Assembly: GCF_006438915.1 (NCBI RefSeq)
Contig: NZ_RCZE01000001.1
Location: 1 to 64,000, forward strand
DNA length: 64,000 nt
Origin: Pseudomonas arsenicoxydans
GTDB taxonomy: Bacteria; Pseudomonadota; Gammaproteobacteria; Pseudomonadales; Pseudomonadaceae
Reading direction: 5' to 3'
The notes under the pieces are model-generated. The model saw nothing but the letters and a program-made list of their open reading frames with translations, was not told the DNA's origin and did not search any database. Numbering within the stretch: the stretch's first letter is position 1; the number at the start of each line of letters is the position of its first letter. Position numbers and translations under genes: made by a program. Positions 53,816 to 63,098 of this stretch are shown in pieces.

Positions 53816-54748
53816 ATGTTTGTCGAGCGAATACTGGTCACCGGCGGGGCGGGTTTTATTGGGTCGCACCTTGTTGAAGCGTTGCTTGGCAAGGGCTACA
53901 AGGTTCGCGTGCTGGATAATTTGTCGACCGGCAAAGTGGCTAATCTGCCGATGGACAATGCCAATCTGAACCTGGTCATCGGTGATGCGGCGGATGGTGC
54001 TGTCGTTGAACAGGCCATGCGCGATTGCAGCGCTGTCGTTCACCTGGCGGCGGTCGCCTCGGTGCAGGCTTCAGTAGACGATCCGGTCGCCACTCATCAA
54101 AGCAACTTCGTCAGCACCCTGAACGTCTGCGAAAGCATGTCGAAAGCCGGGATCAAGCGTGTGGTGTATGCGTCCAGCGCGGCCATTTACGGCAACAACG
54201 GTGAAGGCACGGCGATTCACGAAGACACGCCGAAATCCCCGCTCACGCCGTACGCCGCCGACAAACTGGCCGGTGAGTACTACCTGGATTTCTATCGCCG
54301 CGAGCACGGCCTGGAACCGATGATCTTCCGCTTCTTCAACATCTTCGGCCCGCGCCAGGATCCGTCTTCGCCGTATTCCGGCGTGATCAGTATTTTCACC
54401 AAGCTGGCCATGGCCGAGCAGTCGGTGGCGATTTTCGGTGACGGTGGGCAGACCCGCGACTTCGTTTACGTTCAAGACCTGGTGAGCATTCTTGTGCAAG
54501 CACTGGAAGTGAACGAACCGAAACCCGGTGCGGTCAACGTAGGGCTCAGCCGTTCCACCAGTCTCAACGACCTGATCGCTGAACTGGGGACCGTTGTCGG
54601 CACCCCGTTGAAGGTGATTCATCACGCACCACGACAAGGCGACATTCGCCACTCGCGTGCCAACAACGGTCGCCTGCTCGAGCGCTTCAAACTCCCTGAG
54701 CCGACCACCATCGGCAAGGGTTTGGCGCAGTTAATCCGCAGCCTGTAA
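53816..54748 (+). CDS. pelX: PelX, UDP-GlcNAc C4-epimerase of the pel locus
   Basis: A 310-residue extended SDR: TGGAGFIGSHLVEALL (NAD motif), YASSAAIYG and PYAADKLAGEYYLDFYRR with the YxxxK pair (Tyr-Ala-Ala-Asp-Lys). PelX makes UDP-GalNAc, a precursor of the Pel polysaccharide, and precedes pelA in several Pseudomonas (for example P. protegens) but is absent from P. aeruginosa's pel operon. It lies 63 bp before pelA, first in the operon. Confidence 0.88.
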   Translation: MFVERILVTGGAGFIGSHLVEALLGKGYKVRVLDNLSTGKVANLPMDNANLNLVIGDAADGAVVEQAMRDCSAVVHLAAVASVQASVDDPVATHQSNFVSTLNVCESMSKAGIKRVVYASSAAIYGNNGEGTAIHEDTPKSPLTPYAADKLAGEYYLDFYRREHGLEPMIFRFFNIFGPRQDPSSPYSGVISIFTKLAMAEQSVAIFGDGGQTRDFVYVQDLVSILVQALEVNEPKPGAVNVGLSRSTSLNDLIAELGTVVGTPLKVIHHAPRQGDIRHSRANNGRLLERFKLPEPTTIGKGLAQLIRSL

Positions 54749-54811
54749 CTCGGCCGGTCACTCGGCACGACGTTCAATCAGCATCGACTCAGTCACACTC
54801 AAGAGTGCGTT

Positions 54812-57625
54812 ATGGAAATCGTTTTTCGCAGGACGCGTGTCCGCTCGGCCGCCAAACGGCTGTTGGCTGCCATCGCGCTTATCGTGAGTGGCCCTGCTGC
54901 CCAGGCCGCCGCTTTGCCACAGCCCTCCAGCGTGACATTTTGGTACGCAGATCAGCCGCCGATCCCGGAACTCGCACAGTTCGACTGGTCGGTGGTTGAG
55001 CCTGGGCATATGCGCCAGGGCGACGTCAAAAGCCTGCGTGATTTGGGCAGCCAGCCATTCGCTTACCTGTCGATTGGCGAGTTTGCCGGCAACAAGGCCG
55101 ACATCGATAAAGCCCACCTCGCCGGCGCGGTCAGCCCGGTGCGCAACGGCGCCTGGGACAGTCAGGTGATGAACCTGGCAGCGCCGGCGTGGCGTGAGCA
55201 TTTGTTCGGCCGCGCCAAGACGTTGCAGGCCGAAGGCTATGCCGGGTTGTTCCTCGACACCCTCGACAGCTTCCAGTTGCAACCCGAGGCTGAGCGAGAA
55301 ACTCAACGTCTGGCGCTCGCCAGTTTCCTGCGCGAATTGCATCAGCGTCAGCCGACACTGAAGCTGTTTTTCAACCGTGGCTTTGAAGTCCTGCCCGAAC
55401 TTGATGGTGTGGCCGCTGCGGTGGCGGTTGAGTCGATCCACGCCGGTTGGGATGCGACCGCCAAGCGCTATCGCCCGGTGCCTGAAGCCGACCGCGCTTG
55501 GCTGGAAACGCAGATGCAACCCTTGCGTGCCAAAGGCATCCCGCTGGTGGCTATCGACTACTTGCCGCCGGAGCGTCGCGACGAAGCGCGCAAGCTGGCC
55601 AAGCGACTGCGCGAAGAGGGTTTCATTCCGTACATCGGCACCCCTGAACTGGACTCGATGGGCATCAGCAACATCGAAGTCCAGCCGCGCCGGGTCGCGC
55701 TGCTTTTCGACCCACGCGAAGGCGACCTGATCCGCAACGCCGGGCACACATTACTCGGCGGTTTGCTCGAATACCTCGGCTACCGCGTGGATTACCTGCC
55801 GGTCGACAACACCCTGCCGCAGTACCGCTTTAGTGGTTTGTACGCCGGCGTCATCACCTGGATGACCAGCGGCCCGCCGCAGGACGCCCCGGCGTTCAAC
55901 AACTGGATCGGCAAGCGCCTGGACGAGCAAGTCCCGGTGGTGTTCTTTTCCGGTCTGCCGATTCAGGACACGCTGCTGCTCAAGCGTCTGGGCCTGAGCC
56001 GCGCGGCGCCGATCGGTACGCAAGCGCTGAGCATCACCTATCAGGACAAGGCGCTGATCGGAGCGTTCGAAGCACCGGTGCAGCCCCGATCCCGTGACCT
56101 GACCGCGATTTCCCTGCTGCCCAAAGGCCCGAAAGCCGCGTTGCTGCTGACCGCCGCTGACGGCCAGACCTTTGCGCCTGTGGCCGTCGCCGACTGGGGC
56201 GGCCTGGCCCTTGCGCCGTACATTCTCGAAGCGAACAACGAGCGCAGCCGCTGGATTCTCGACCCGTTCGCGTTCCTTCAAGCCAGCCTGCGCCTGCCGG
56301 CGCAACCGCGCCCGGACACCACCACTGAAAACGGTCGTCGTATCGCCACGGTGCACATCGATGGTGATGGTTTCCCGTCACGCGCTGAAGTGCGCGGCAC
56401 GCCCTACGCTGGCAAACAGGTGCTCGACGACTTCATTCGGCCCAATCCGTTTCTGACGTCGGTGTCGGTGATCGAAGGTGAAATTTCGCCGCGCGGGATG
56501 TTTCCGTTTCTCGCCCGTGAACTGGAGCCGATTGCCCGTGAGCTGTTCGCCGACCCGAAAGTCGAAGTCGCCACGCATACCTTCAGCCATCCATTTTTCC
56601 TGCAGCCTGAGCAGGCCAAGCAACGGGAAAATTTCCACCCGGAATACGGCTTGAAAATGGCCATTCCGGGCTACGACAAAATCGATTTCCGTCGCGAGAT
56701 TTTTGGTTCGCGCGATTACATCAACCAGCACCTCACCACCCCGGAAAAACCGGTGAAGATGGTGTTCTGGCCGGGCGATGCGTTGCCGTCGGCCGCCACC
56801 ATCAAACTGGCTTACGACGCCGGCCTGAAAAACGTCAACGGCGCCGAAACCATGATGACCAAGGCCAATCCGTCGCTGACCGGTTTGAACCCGTTGCTGC
56901 GCCCCACCGAAGGCGGTTTGCAGTACTACGCGCCGATCATCAACGAGAACCTCTACACCAACCTGTGGAAGGGCCCGTATTACGGCTTCCGCGATGTGAT
57001 CGACACCTTTGAACTCACCGACAGCCCGCGGCGCATGCGCGGCCTGCACCTGTATTACCACTTCTATTCGAGCACCAAGCAGGCCTCGATCAAGGCCATG
57101 GACGAAATCTACGGCTACATGAAGACGCAACAGCCGATGTCGCTGTGGATGAGCGACTACCTCGATCGCCTGCACGGTTTGTATCAAGTGAGCATGGCGA
57201 AGACCGCCGATGGTGCCTGGCAGATTCGTGGGCTCGACGCACTGCGCACCGTGCGACTCGACCCGCAAATGGGCTGGCCGGACCTGATGCGTTCGCAAGG
57301 CGTGGCTGGTGTTCGCGACTTGCCGCAGGGCCGTTATGTGGCCTTGAGCAGCGACCATGCTTTGCTTGTTTTGCGTCCTGATCGGGATGAGCGCCCGGCA
57401 CTGGAGGACGCCAATTTGCCGCTGGTGGACTGGCGTTACGTGGATGAGCACCAGGTGGACTTTTCGTTTGCCGGGCAGGTCGACCTGACCTTCTCCGTTC
57501 GCTCCTCGGGCACGTGCCGGGTTGAAGTGGACGGACAACGTTTTGCAGGCAAGGCATCCGCCGGCCTGTGGACTTTTCAATTACCAATGAAGCAGGTGAG
57601 TCATGGTCAGCTCTTCTGCAACTAA
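54812..57625 (+). CDS. pelA: PelA, periplasmic Pel deacetylase and hydrolase
   Basis: PelA partially deacetylates Pel and has an alpha-1,4-GalN hydrolase domain. The 937-residue protein has a signal peptide, an N-terminal glycosidase domain and a CE4-like deacetylase. With an 11-residue offset from the 948-residue P. aeruginosa protein, Glu207 (E218), Asp517 (D528), His589 and His593 (H600, H604, in HTFSHP) are conserved. The end overlaps pelB by 23 nt. Confidence 0.95.
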   Translation: MEIVFRRTRVRSAAKRLLAAIALIVSGPAAQAAALPQPSSVTFWYADQPPIPELAQFDWSVVEPGHMRQGDVKSLRDLGSQPFAYLSIGEFAGNKADIDKAHLAGAVSPVRNGAWDSQVMNLAAPAWREHLFGRAKTLQAEGYAGLFLDTLDSFQLQPEAERETQRLALASFLRELHQRQPTLKLFFNRGFEVLPELDGVAAAVAVESIHAGWDATAKRYRPVPEADRAWLETQMQPLRAKGIPLVAIDYLPPERRDEARKLAKRLREEGFIPYIGTPELDSMGISNIEVQPRRVALLFDPREGDLIRNAGHTLLGGLLEYLGYRVDYLPVDNTLPQYRFSGLYAGVITWMTSGPPQDAPAFNNWIGKRLDEQVPVVFFSGLPIQDTLLLKRLGLSRAAPIGTQALSITYQDKALIGAFEAPVQPRSRDLTAISLLPKGPKAALLLTAADGQTFAPVAVADWGGLALAPYILEANNERSRWILDPFAFLQASLRLPAQPRPDTTTENGRRIATVHIDGDGFPSRAEVRGTPYAGKQVLDDFIRPNPFLTSVSVIEGEISPRGMFPFLARELEPIARELFADPKVEVATHTFSHPFFLQPEQAKQRENFHPEYGLKMAIPGYDKIDFRREIFGSRDYINQHLTTPEKPVKMVFWPGDALPSAATIKLAYDAGLKNVNGAETMMTKANPSLTGLNPLLRPTEGGLQYYAPIINENLYTNLWKGPYYGFRDVIDTFELTDSPRRMRGLHLYYHFYSSTKQASIKAMDEIYGYMKTQQPMSLWMSDYLDRLHGLYQVSMAKTADGAWQIRGLDALRTVRLDPQMGWPDLMRSQGVAGVRDLPQGRYVALSSDHALLVLRPDRDERPALEDANLPLVDWRYVDEHQVDFSFAGQVDLTFSVRSSGTCRVEVDGQRFAGKASAGLWTFQLPMKQVSHGQLFCN

Positions 57626-60600
57626 AAGCAGCCGCCTGCTCAATCCGTGGACATTGGCGGTGGTGGCAGTGGCGGTCGGTGGCATCCTTTGGCTGACGTT
57701 CCAGCGCGAAGAAGTGTTCCAGCCCGATGGTCGTGAGCCGGATGCGGTGTCGGCCAATTACGCCGAATTGCTGTTGTCGGCGCACCCGGACGACGACCAT
57801 TTGCGCCTGCAATTGGTCGACCTGTTGATTCGTCTCGGCGACTACGCCAAGGCGCGTCAGCACCTTGAGAATTGGCCGAAGCCGGAACTCGGGTTGCAGG
57901 CGTATTACCGGTTGGAGCTGGATGCGCTGGAAGCGGCGAAGGCTGACGATCCGGTCGCTCAAAAAGCCTTGATCGAACGCCTGCAAAGCTTCGATCACAG
58001 CATGCTGCCGCTGTCCCAATTGCAGAACCTGGCCAAGCTGGCGTTGACCCTTCAGGCGCCGGCGTTCGCCGCCAGCGTCTATGAAGAAATCGCCGGGCGC
58101 GATCCGGCGCAGCGCATCGAGTCGCTCAAGTCCGCCGCGCAGTGGTACCTGGCCGGTGAAAAACCTGATCGCGCTGCCGAGATTTATCTGCAACTGAAAA
58201 AGGACAGTCAGGGACCCGAGCGTCGTGAATACGCACAACTGGCCTTCAACAGCCTGTTGGCCGCCGGTCACGGTGACCAGGCCGCTCAGGTGCTCGCCGA
58301 TGAACTGGACCAACTCAAGGACCCGCAAAATGATGCGGCGTGGCTGGAGCAGGGCGTCGATGTCGCCGTCGGCAGCCAGCGTTTCGATCTGGCGCAGCGA
58401 TTCCTTGATCAGTGGCGCGTTTTGCAACCGGACAACCCGCAAATCCTCAGGAAAGAATTCGGCATGCGCCTGGCGCTCGGCGATCTGGCCGGTGCCTGGG
58501 AAAGCGGTGAGCAACTCGTGGCCGAACATCCGGATGATTTGGCCTTGCTTGAGCAAATGGCCCATCTGGGCGAATGGCGTGGCGATGGTCAGGCTGCCCT
58601 GGCCTACTGGATTCGCTTGCTGAAACTGCACGAAGACCCGCAAACCCGTGAACACGCCTGGCGTCTGGCGAGCCAGCAGTACGACTTCGATACGGCGATT
58701 CCTTTGCTCGCCGAAATCATGCAGCAGCGAGCGCTGACCGACGTCGAACTTGATGCGCTGATCTACGGCCACGAGTCACGCGGCACACCGACGCAAGCCG
58801 AAGCCTGGTTGCGCGCTTACCTGAACAAGTACCCGACCCATCGCCTGGCGTGGACGCGTCTGGTGCAGAACCTGGAAAACACCGGGCAGTACGCGCACAA
58901 GGCCGAGACCTACAAGAGCTACTCGAAACGATTTGCCCTGACCATCACCGAGCGTATCGATTGGGCCAACACCTACCTGAAGCTGTTTGATAATCAGTCG
59001 GCGTGGGACGTGGTGCAGATCGATAACCGCAAGATCACCGATGAGGAATATTGGAGCCTGCGATCCTCGCTGGCCTGGGATCTGGAGTTCGACGACGAAC
59101 TGCAAGCATCACTGGAAAGACTCCTCGCCCTAAGAGGTTCGCTCAACAGCGGGGACGAAAGTCAGCTGATCACGATGTACCGCACCAGCAATCCGCAACG
59201 CTCGCTGACCATGATGGTCGGCAGTTGGCAGCGCCTGCATGATCCGCTGCGTCTGGTCGAAGCCTTGCAGCAAGCGCAAGACTTGCAGGACTGGCCGCAA
59301 GTCGCCGCCCTGCTAAAGAGTGCCGAGCAATACCCGGACGCCAGCGAGCAGGCGCAGGTGCTGGCGATTCGCGGTGCCCTGGCGGTGCAGCAGGGACAAA
59401 CCGAAGAAGCGCAGCGTTTGTACCAGTTGGGCTTGTCGCGCTTCCCGGATGACAATCTGTTTCGCGAACGCCTGATGTGGCTCTACATCGATCAGGGCAA
59501 CACCACCGCGCTGAAACCGTTGCTGACGGAATGGCGTCCGCAGGCACGGCAAGACCGGATTCTGTGGCTGCCGTTCGCCAGTGCCAGCCAGTTGCTCGGG
59601 CGTGAAAGCGAAGCCCTGGCCTGGTATCGCCTGTACCTCAAGACCAGCCCGAAGGATTGGCTGGTGCGTGCGGCCTATGCCGATGCCCTCGAAAGCGCCG
59701 GTTACCGCGACGCGGCCCAGCGTCTGCGCCTGAAGTTGCTGCGCAGCCCCGAGGGTGAAGAGATCAAGCCGTCGTCCCAGCGTTACGCGATCTGGTTGCG
59801 CCTCATGGCCAGCAGTTATTCGCCGGGCAAAGCGGCGCATGAAGTCGCGCAGTGGAAGGACGGTTCGCCGGCCATGTTGCAGTTGTGGTTCGAACGGTTG
59901 CTGGCGCGCCTCGACGCGACCAACCAGGAATCACAGAAAGACCAGTGGTTGGATTGGGCGCGCAGTCAGGGCTTGAAGGTCGAGCGTTATGAAGAGATTC
60001 AACAAGCGCTGCGCAGCCGCAACAAGCAACAGGTCGAAACCCTGTTGGCCAGCAACGACCTGAACCCGGCGCAACGTGCGCAGGCCCTGAGTCGGCTTGG
60101 CCGGTACGGCGAAGCCCTCGACCTTAGCGAGTCCGCACTGGGTGACGATCAACCGGCCGCCGTTCGTGAACAACTGCGTCGCCAAGCCGTGGAGATTCAG
60201 GAATTGACGCCCCAAGGCGCGCAACTGTCCTGGCATCAACAGGATTTCGGCGGCCTGGACTTCAGCGGCCCGCGCCTTGAAGTGGCGCACAACCTGGGCG
60301 ATCAGTGGTACGCCAACCTTGAGCTGGAGCAGGGCACTTACAACAGCGATCAACTGATTGAAACGCGCATGGGCGACGAGAATAACGCCGGCCTGACCCT
60401 GCAGCGTTTCGACGAGGACGGCAGCTACAAACTGTTTGCCGACACCAGTCAGCGCAAGGACGACAACCGCAATGGCCTGGGCCTGTCGCGGATCTGGCAA
60501 CTGGATGTCAGTGACCAGATCGAGACAGGCCTGGACTGGAATCGCAAGAGCGAAGACAGCGGCTTGATGCGCGCTTTCGGCCAACACGACAGCGTGTGGG

Positions 60601-61178
60601 TTGCTGGTCGTCACGGGCTAACGGCGCGCGATCAGATCAGTTGGGAAGTGGCGCAGAAATCCTTCTCCACCCGTGCCGGCGATGCCCTGGGCAACGGCCA
60701 GGAAGTGAAGATGGAATACAACCACACGCTGGAGTTCGCCGGGCCTAACTGGACCGTGCGCAGCGGTGTCGATTATCAGCACAACAACGTCAAGGACCGC
60801 ACCCTGGACTATCTGTCCAGCGCCAACGGCGGCCCGGTGAAAAGTGTTGATAACTCGGACGCCCCGGCCGTCGTCACGGCCGATGATCTGCTGCAAAGCC
60901 GTTACGGCCAACTCTATGTCGGCAGCTCCTGGCGTCGCGGTATACCGGGCGCGCTGGTGCGCACTCGCCCGCAATACACCTGGCTGGTGGACGTCACGGC
61001 GGGCTGGCAATGGCTGGATCAAACCTTCAACTACGGCATCAACACCGGGATCGGCGTCGAAGTGCTGGGAGATGACGAATTGGCCCTGACCTTCGGCTAC
61101 CAATCCGCGCCACAAGGCGGGGATGGTCAGGCGGGCGGAACACTGGGTGTGAGCTACGGCGTGCGATTCGGACGCTGA
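57603..61178 (+). CDS. pelB: PelB, TPR scaffold and outer-membrane porin
   Basis: PelB is the export protein: an N-terminal membrane helix (NPWTLAVVAVAVGGILWLTF), a long series of TPR repeats in the periplasm, and a C-terminal beta-barrel ending near GVSYGVRFGR. The 1191 residues are close to the 1193 of P. aeruginosa PelB. Its start lies within pelA (23-nt overlap). Confidence 0.94.
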   Translation: MVSSSATKSSRLLNPWTLAVVAVAVGGILWLTFQREEVFQPDGREPDAVSANYAELLLSAHPDDDHLRLQLVDLLIRLGDYAKARQHLENWPKPELGLQAYYRLELDALEAAKADDPVAQKALIERLQSFDHSMLPLSQLQNLAKLALTLQAPAFAASVYEEIAGRDPAQRIESLKSAAQWYLAGEKPDRAAEIYLQLKKDSQGPERREYAQLAFNSLLAAGHGDQAAQVLADELDQLKDPQNDAAWLEQGVDVAVGSQRFDLAQRFLDQWRVLQPDNPQILRKEFGMRLALGDLAGAWESGEQLVAEHPDDLALLEQMAHLGEWRGDGQAALAYWIRLLKLHEDPQTREHAWRLASQQYDFDTAIPLLAEIMQQRALTDVELDALIYGHESRGTPTQAEAWLRAYLNKYPTHRLAWTRLVQNLENTGQYAHKAETYKSYSKRFALTITERIDWANTYLKLFDNQSAWDVVQIDNRKITDEEYWSLRSSLAWDLEFDDELQASLERLLALRGSLNSGDESQLITMYRTSNPQRSLTMMVGSWQRLHDPLRLVEALQQAQDLQDWPQVAALLKSAEQYPDASEQAQVLAIRGALAVQQGQTEEAQRLYQLGLSRFPDDNLFRERLMWLYIDQGNTTALKPLLTEWRPQARQDRILWLPFASASQLLGRESEALAWYRLYLKTSPKDWLVRAAYADALESAGYRDAAQRLRLKLLRSPEGEEIKPSSQRYAIWLRLMASSYSPGKAAHEVAQWKDGSPAMLQLWFERLLARLDATNQESQKDQWLDWARSQGLKVERYEEIQQALRSRNKQQVETLLASNDLNPAQRAQALSRLGRYGEALDLSESALGDDQPAAVREQLRRQAVEIQELTPQGAQLSWHQQDFGGLDFSGPRLEVAHNLGDQWYANLELEQGTYNSDQLIETRMGDENNAGLTLQRFDEDGSYKLFADTSQRKDDNRNGLGLSRIWQLDVSDQIETGLDWNRKSEDSGLMRAFGQHDSVWVAGRHGLTARDQISWEVAQKSFSTRAGDALGNGQEVKMEYNHTLEFAGPNWTVRSGVDYQHNNVKDRTLDYLSSANGGPVKSVDNSDAPAVVTADDLLQSRYGQLYVGSSWRRGIPGALVRTRPQYTWLVDVTAGWQWLDQTFNYGINTGIGVEVLGDDELALTFGYQSAPQGGDGQAGGTLGVSYGVRFGR

Positions 61179-61206
61179 TCATGAAATGTTTACGGGAGAA
61201 AAACTG

Positions 61207-61725
61207 ATGCAAGCAATTCGTAATCTGAGCCTGGCTCTGGCCGTCCTGTTCGTCGCCGGTTGCGCCAGCTTCACCGGCGACACCAGCCCTAATCTGCCAC
61301 GTAATGCGAAGTGGGGCGTCGTGCCGATGGTCAACTATTCGCAGACGCCGCAGGCCGGCGAGCGCAGTGAGCAAATCCTGCTCAGCGTCCTCAGCAGCCA
61401 TGGTCTGAAACCACGGGTTTACCCGGCCAGCACCCAGGGCGAACAAGCGCTGATGGACGACAACGAACGCCTGGCCGGCGCCCTCGATTGGGCCCGCGAT
61501 CAGAAGCTTGATTACGTGGTCTCCGGCAGCGTGGAAGAGTGGCAGTACAAGAACGGTCTGGACGGCGAACCGGCGGTGGGCATCAGCCTGCGCGTGCTTG
61601 AAGCCAGCAGCGGTCGTGTGCTCTGGAGCAAAAGCGGCGCCCGCGCCGGCTGGTCCCGTGAAAGCCTCGCCGGCACCGCGCAAACGGTGCTCGACACACT
61701 TGTTGGCGCCCTTCGGTTCGAGTGA
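61207..61725 (+). CDS. pelC: PelC, outer-membrane lipoprotein
   Basis: PelC forms a dodecameric ring that funnels Pel to PelB. The 172-residue protein (same length as the P. aeruginosa one) has the lipobox LFVAGC (Cys19). ATG 61207 is chosen with GGGAGAAA upstream; an earlier start at 61186 lacks support. Confidence 0.93.
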   Translation: MQAIRNLSLALAVLFVAGCASFTGDTSPNLPRNAKWGVVPMVNYSQTPQAGERSEQILLSVLSSHGLKPRVYPASTQGEQALMDDNERLAGALDWARDQKLDYVVSGSVEEWQYKNGLDGEPAVGISLRVLEASSGRVLWSKSGARAGWSRESLAGTAQTVLDTLVGALRFE

Positions 61726-61730
61726 ATGCA

Positions 61731-63098
61731 ATGAATTCTCCACACATGGATTACAGCCTCGCGCCGCGTGCCAGCGGCCCGGTGTCTTGGCTGGAAACGC
61801 TGTTGGTCACCGGTGGCGCCATCGGCCTCGGCTTGTGGCTGACCCCGCAGGACCCGCTGCAAATGCACGCCGGTTTTCCCTGGCCGGTGTTGGCGCCTTT
61901 GCTGCTGGGTGTGCGCTACGGTTTTGTGCGCGGCCTGGTCAGCGCCAGTCTGCTGGTGATGGCGATGTTCGCCCTGCGCTACGTCGGGCATGAAGGCTAC
62001 GAGCAGCTGGATCCGTCGTTCATCGTCGGCGTGCTGGTCAGCGGCATGTTGGTAGGCGAGGTTCGCGATCTGTGGGAGCGGCGCTTGCAGCGTCTGCAGA
62101 TGGCTAACGATTATCGCCAGTATCGACTCGACGAATTCACCCGCGCGCACCAGATTCTGAGGGTCTCCCACGACCTGCTGGAGCAGCGCGTGGCAGGCAG
62201 CGACCAGAGTTTGCGCAGTTCCTTGCTCGGCTTGCGCGACAAGCTGCGGGTGATGCCTGACGAAGGCGATGCACTGGCCGCGCTGGCCGACCCGATCGTG
62301 ACCATGCTCGGTCAGTACGGCGCGTTGCGCGTGGCCGGTTTGTACCGCGTCGACGAGCGTGAAGAAAACGTCTTGCCTGAAGCCTTGGCGACCATCGGCA
62401 TCATGGGGCCGTTGGGCACCGAAGATGGCCTGGTCAAGCTGTGCCTGGAGCGTGGTGAACTGGTCAGCGTGCGTCAGGAGCTGATCGATGCCGGCCAATC
62501 GGCCCAGTTCTCGTCGTTGCAGGCGTGCATTCCGTTGATCGATGCCGAAGGTCGCTTGTTGGCGATTCTGGCGGTGCGGCAGATGCCGTTCTTCGCGTTT
62601 CAGGATCGCACCCTGAGCCTGTTGGCGTTGCTCGCCGGACACATCGCCGACCTGCTGCGCCGCGACCCGCAAGTGCTGCAACTGGCCGACGCCGATGCGC
62701 AGCACTTCACGCTGCAACTCAAGCGCTCGCTGCTGGATGTCGAGCAGCACAAGCTGGCGGCCGGCCTGTTCGCCTTCGAAATGACCCGTCAAAACGATGA
62801 GCTGGCGCGACTGTTTGAACGGAGCCAGCGCGGTCTCGATCTGCAGTTGTCGCTGCGTAACAATCGCGATCACTCGTTGTTGCTGGTGCTGTTGCCGTTG
62901 ACCAGTCCAGAAGGCACCGAAGGGTATTTGGCGCGGATCAACCTGTTGCTGCACGAGCACTTTGGTATCGAAAGCAGCCTGGAAAGTCTTGGCGTGCGTG
63001 TGCTGCCGTTCAACCTGGAGCCTGGCTGTGAACGCAACGGGCTGCGTAATTTCCTGTTCAACGAGTGTGGCCTGAATGATCAGCAAGTGGCTGTTTAG
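61731..63098 (+). CDS. pelD: PelD, c-di-GMP receptor of the Pel synthase
   Basis: PelD is an inner-membrane protein with membrane helices, a GAF domain and a degenerate GGDEF domain that binds c-di-GMP and activates PelF. From ATG 61731 it is 455 residues, and the c-di-GMP-binding residues fall exactly at Arg367, Asp370 (RGLD) and Arg402 as in P. aeruginosa, which also supports this start over GTG 61722. Overlaps pelE by 23 nt. Confidence 0.95.
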   Translation: MNSPHMDYSLAPRASGPVSWLETLLVTGGAIGLGLWLTPQDPLQMHAGFPWPVLAPLLLGVRYGFVRGLVSASLLVMAMFALRYVGHEGYEQLDPSFIVGVLVSGMLVGEVRDLWERRLQRLQMANDYRQYRLDEFTRAHQILRVSHDLLEQRVAGSDQSLRSSLLGLRDKLRVMPDEGDALAALADPIVTMLGQYGALRVAGLYRVDEREENVLPEALATIGIMGPLGTEDGLVKLCLERGELVSVRQELIDAGQSAQFSSLQACIPLIDAEGRLLAILAVRQMPFFAFQDRTLSLLALLAGHIADLLRRDPQVLQLADADAQHFTLQLKRSLLDVEQHKLAAGLFAFEMTRQNDELARLFERSQRGLDLQLSLRNNRDHSLLLVLLPLTSPEGTEGYLARINLLLHEHFGIESSLESLGVRVLPFNLEPGCERNGLRNFLFNECGLNDQQVAV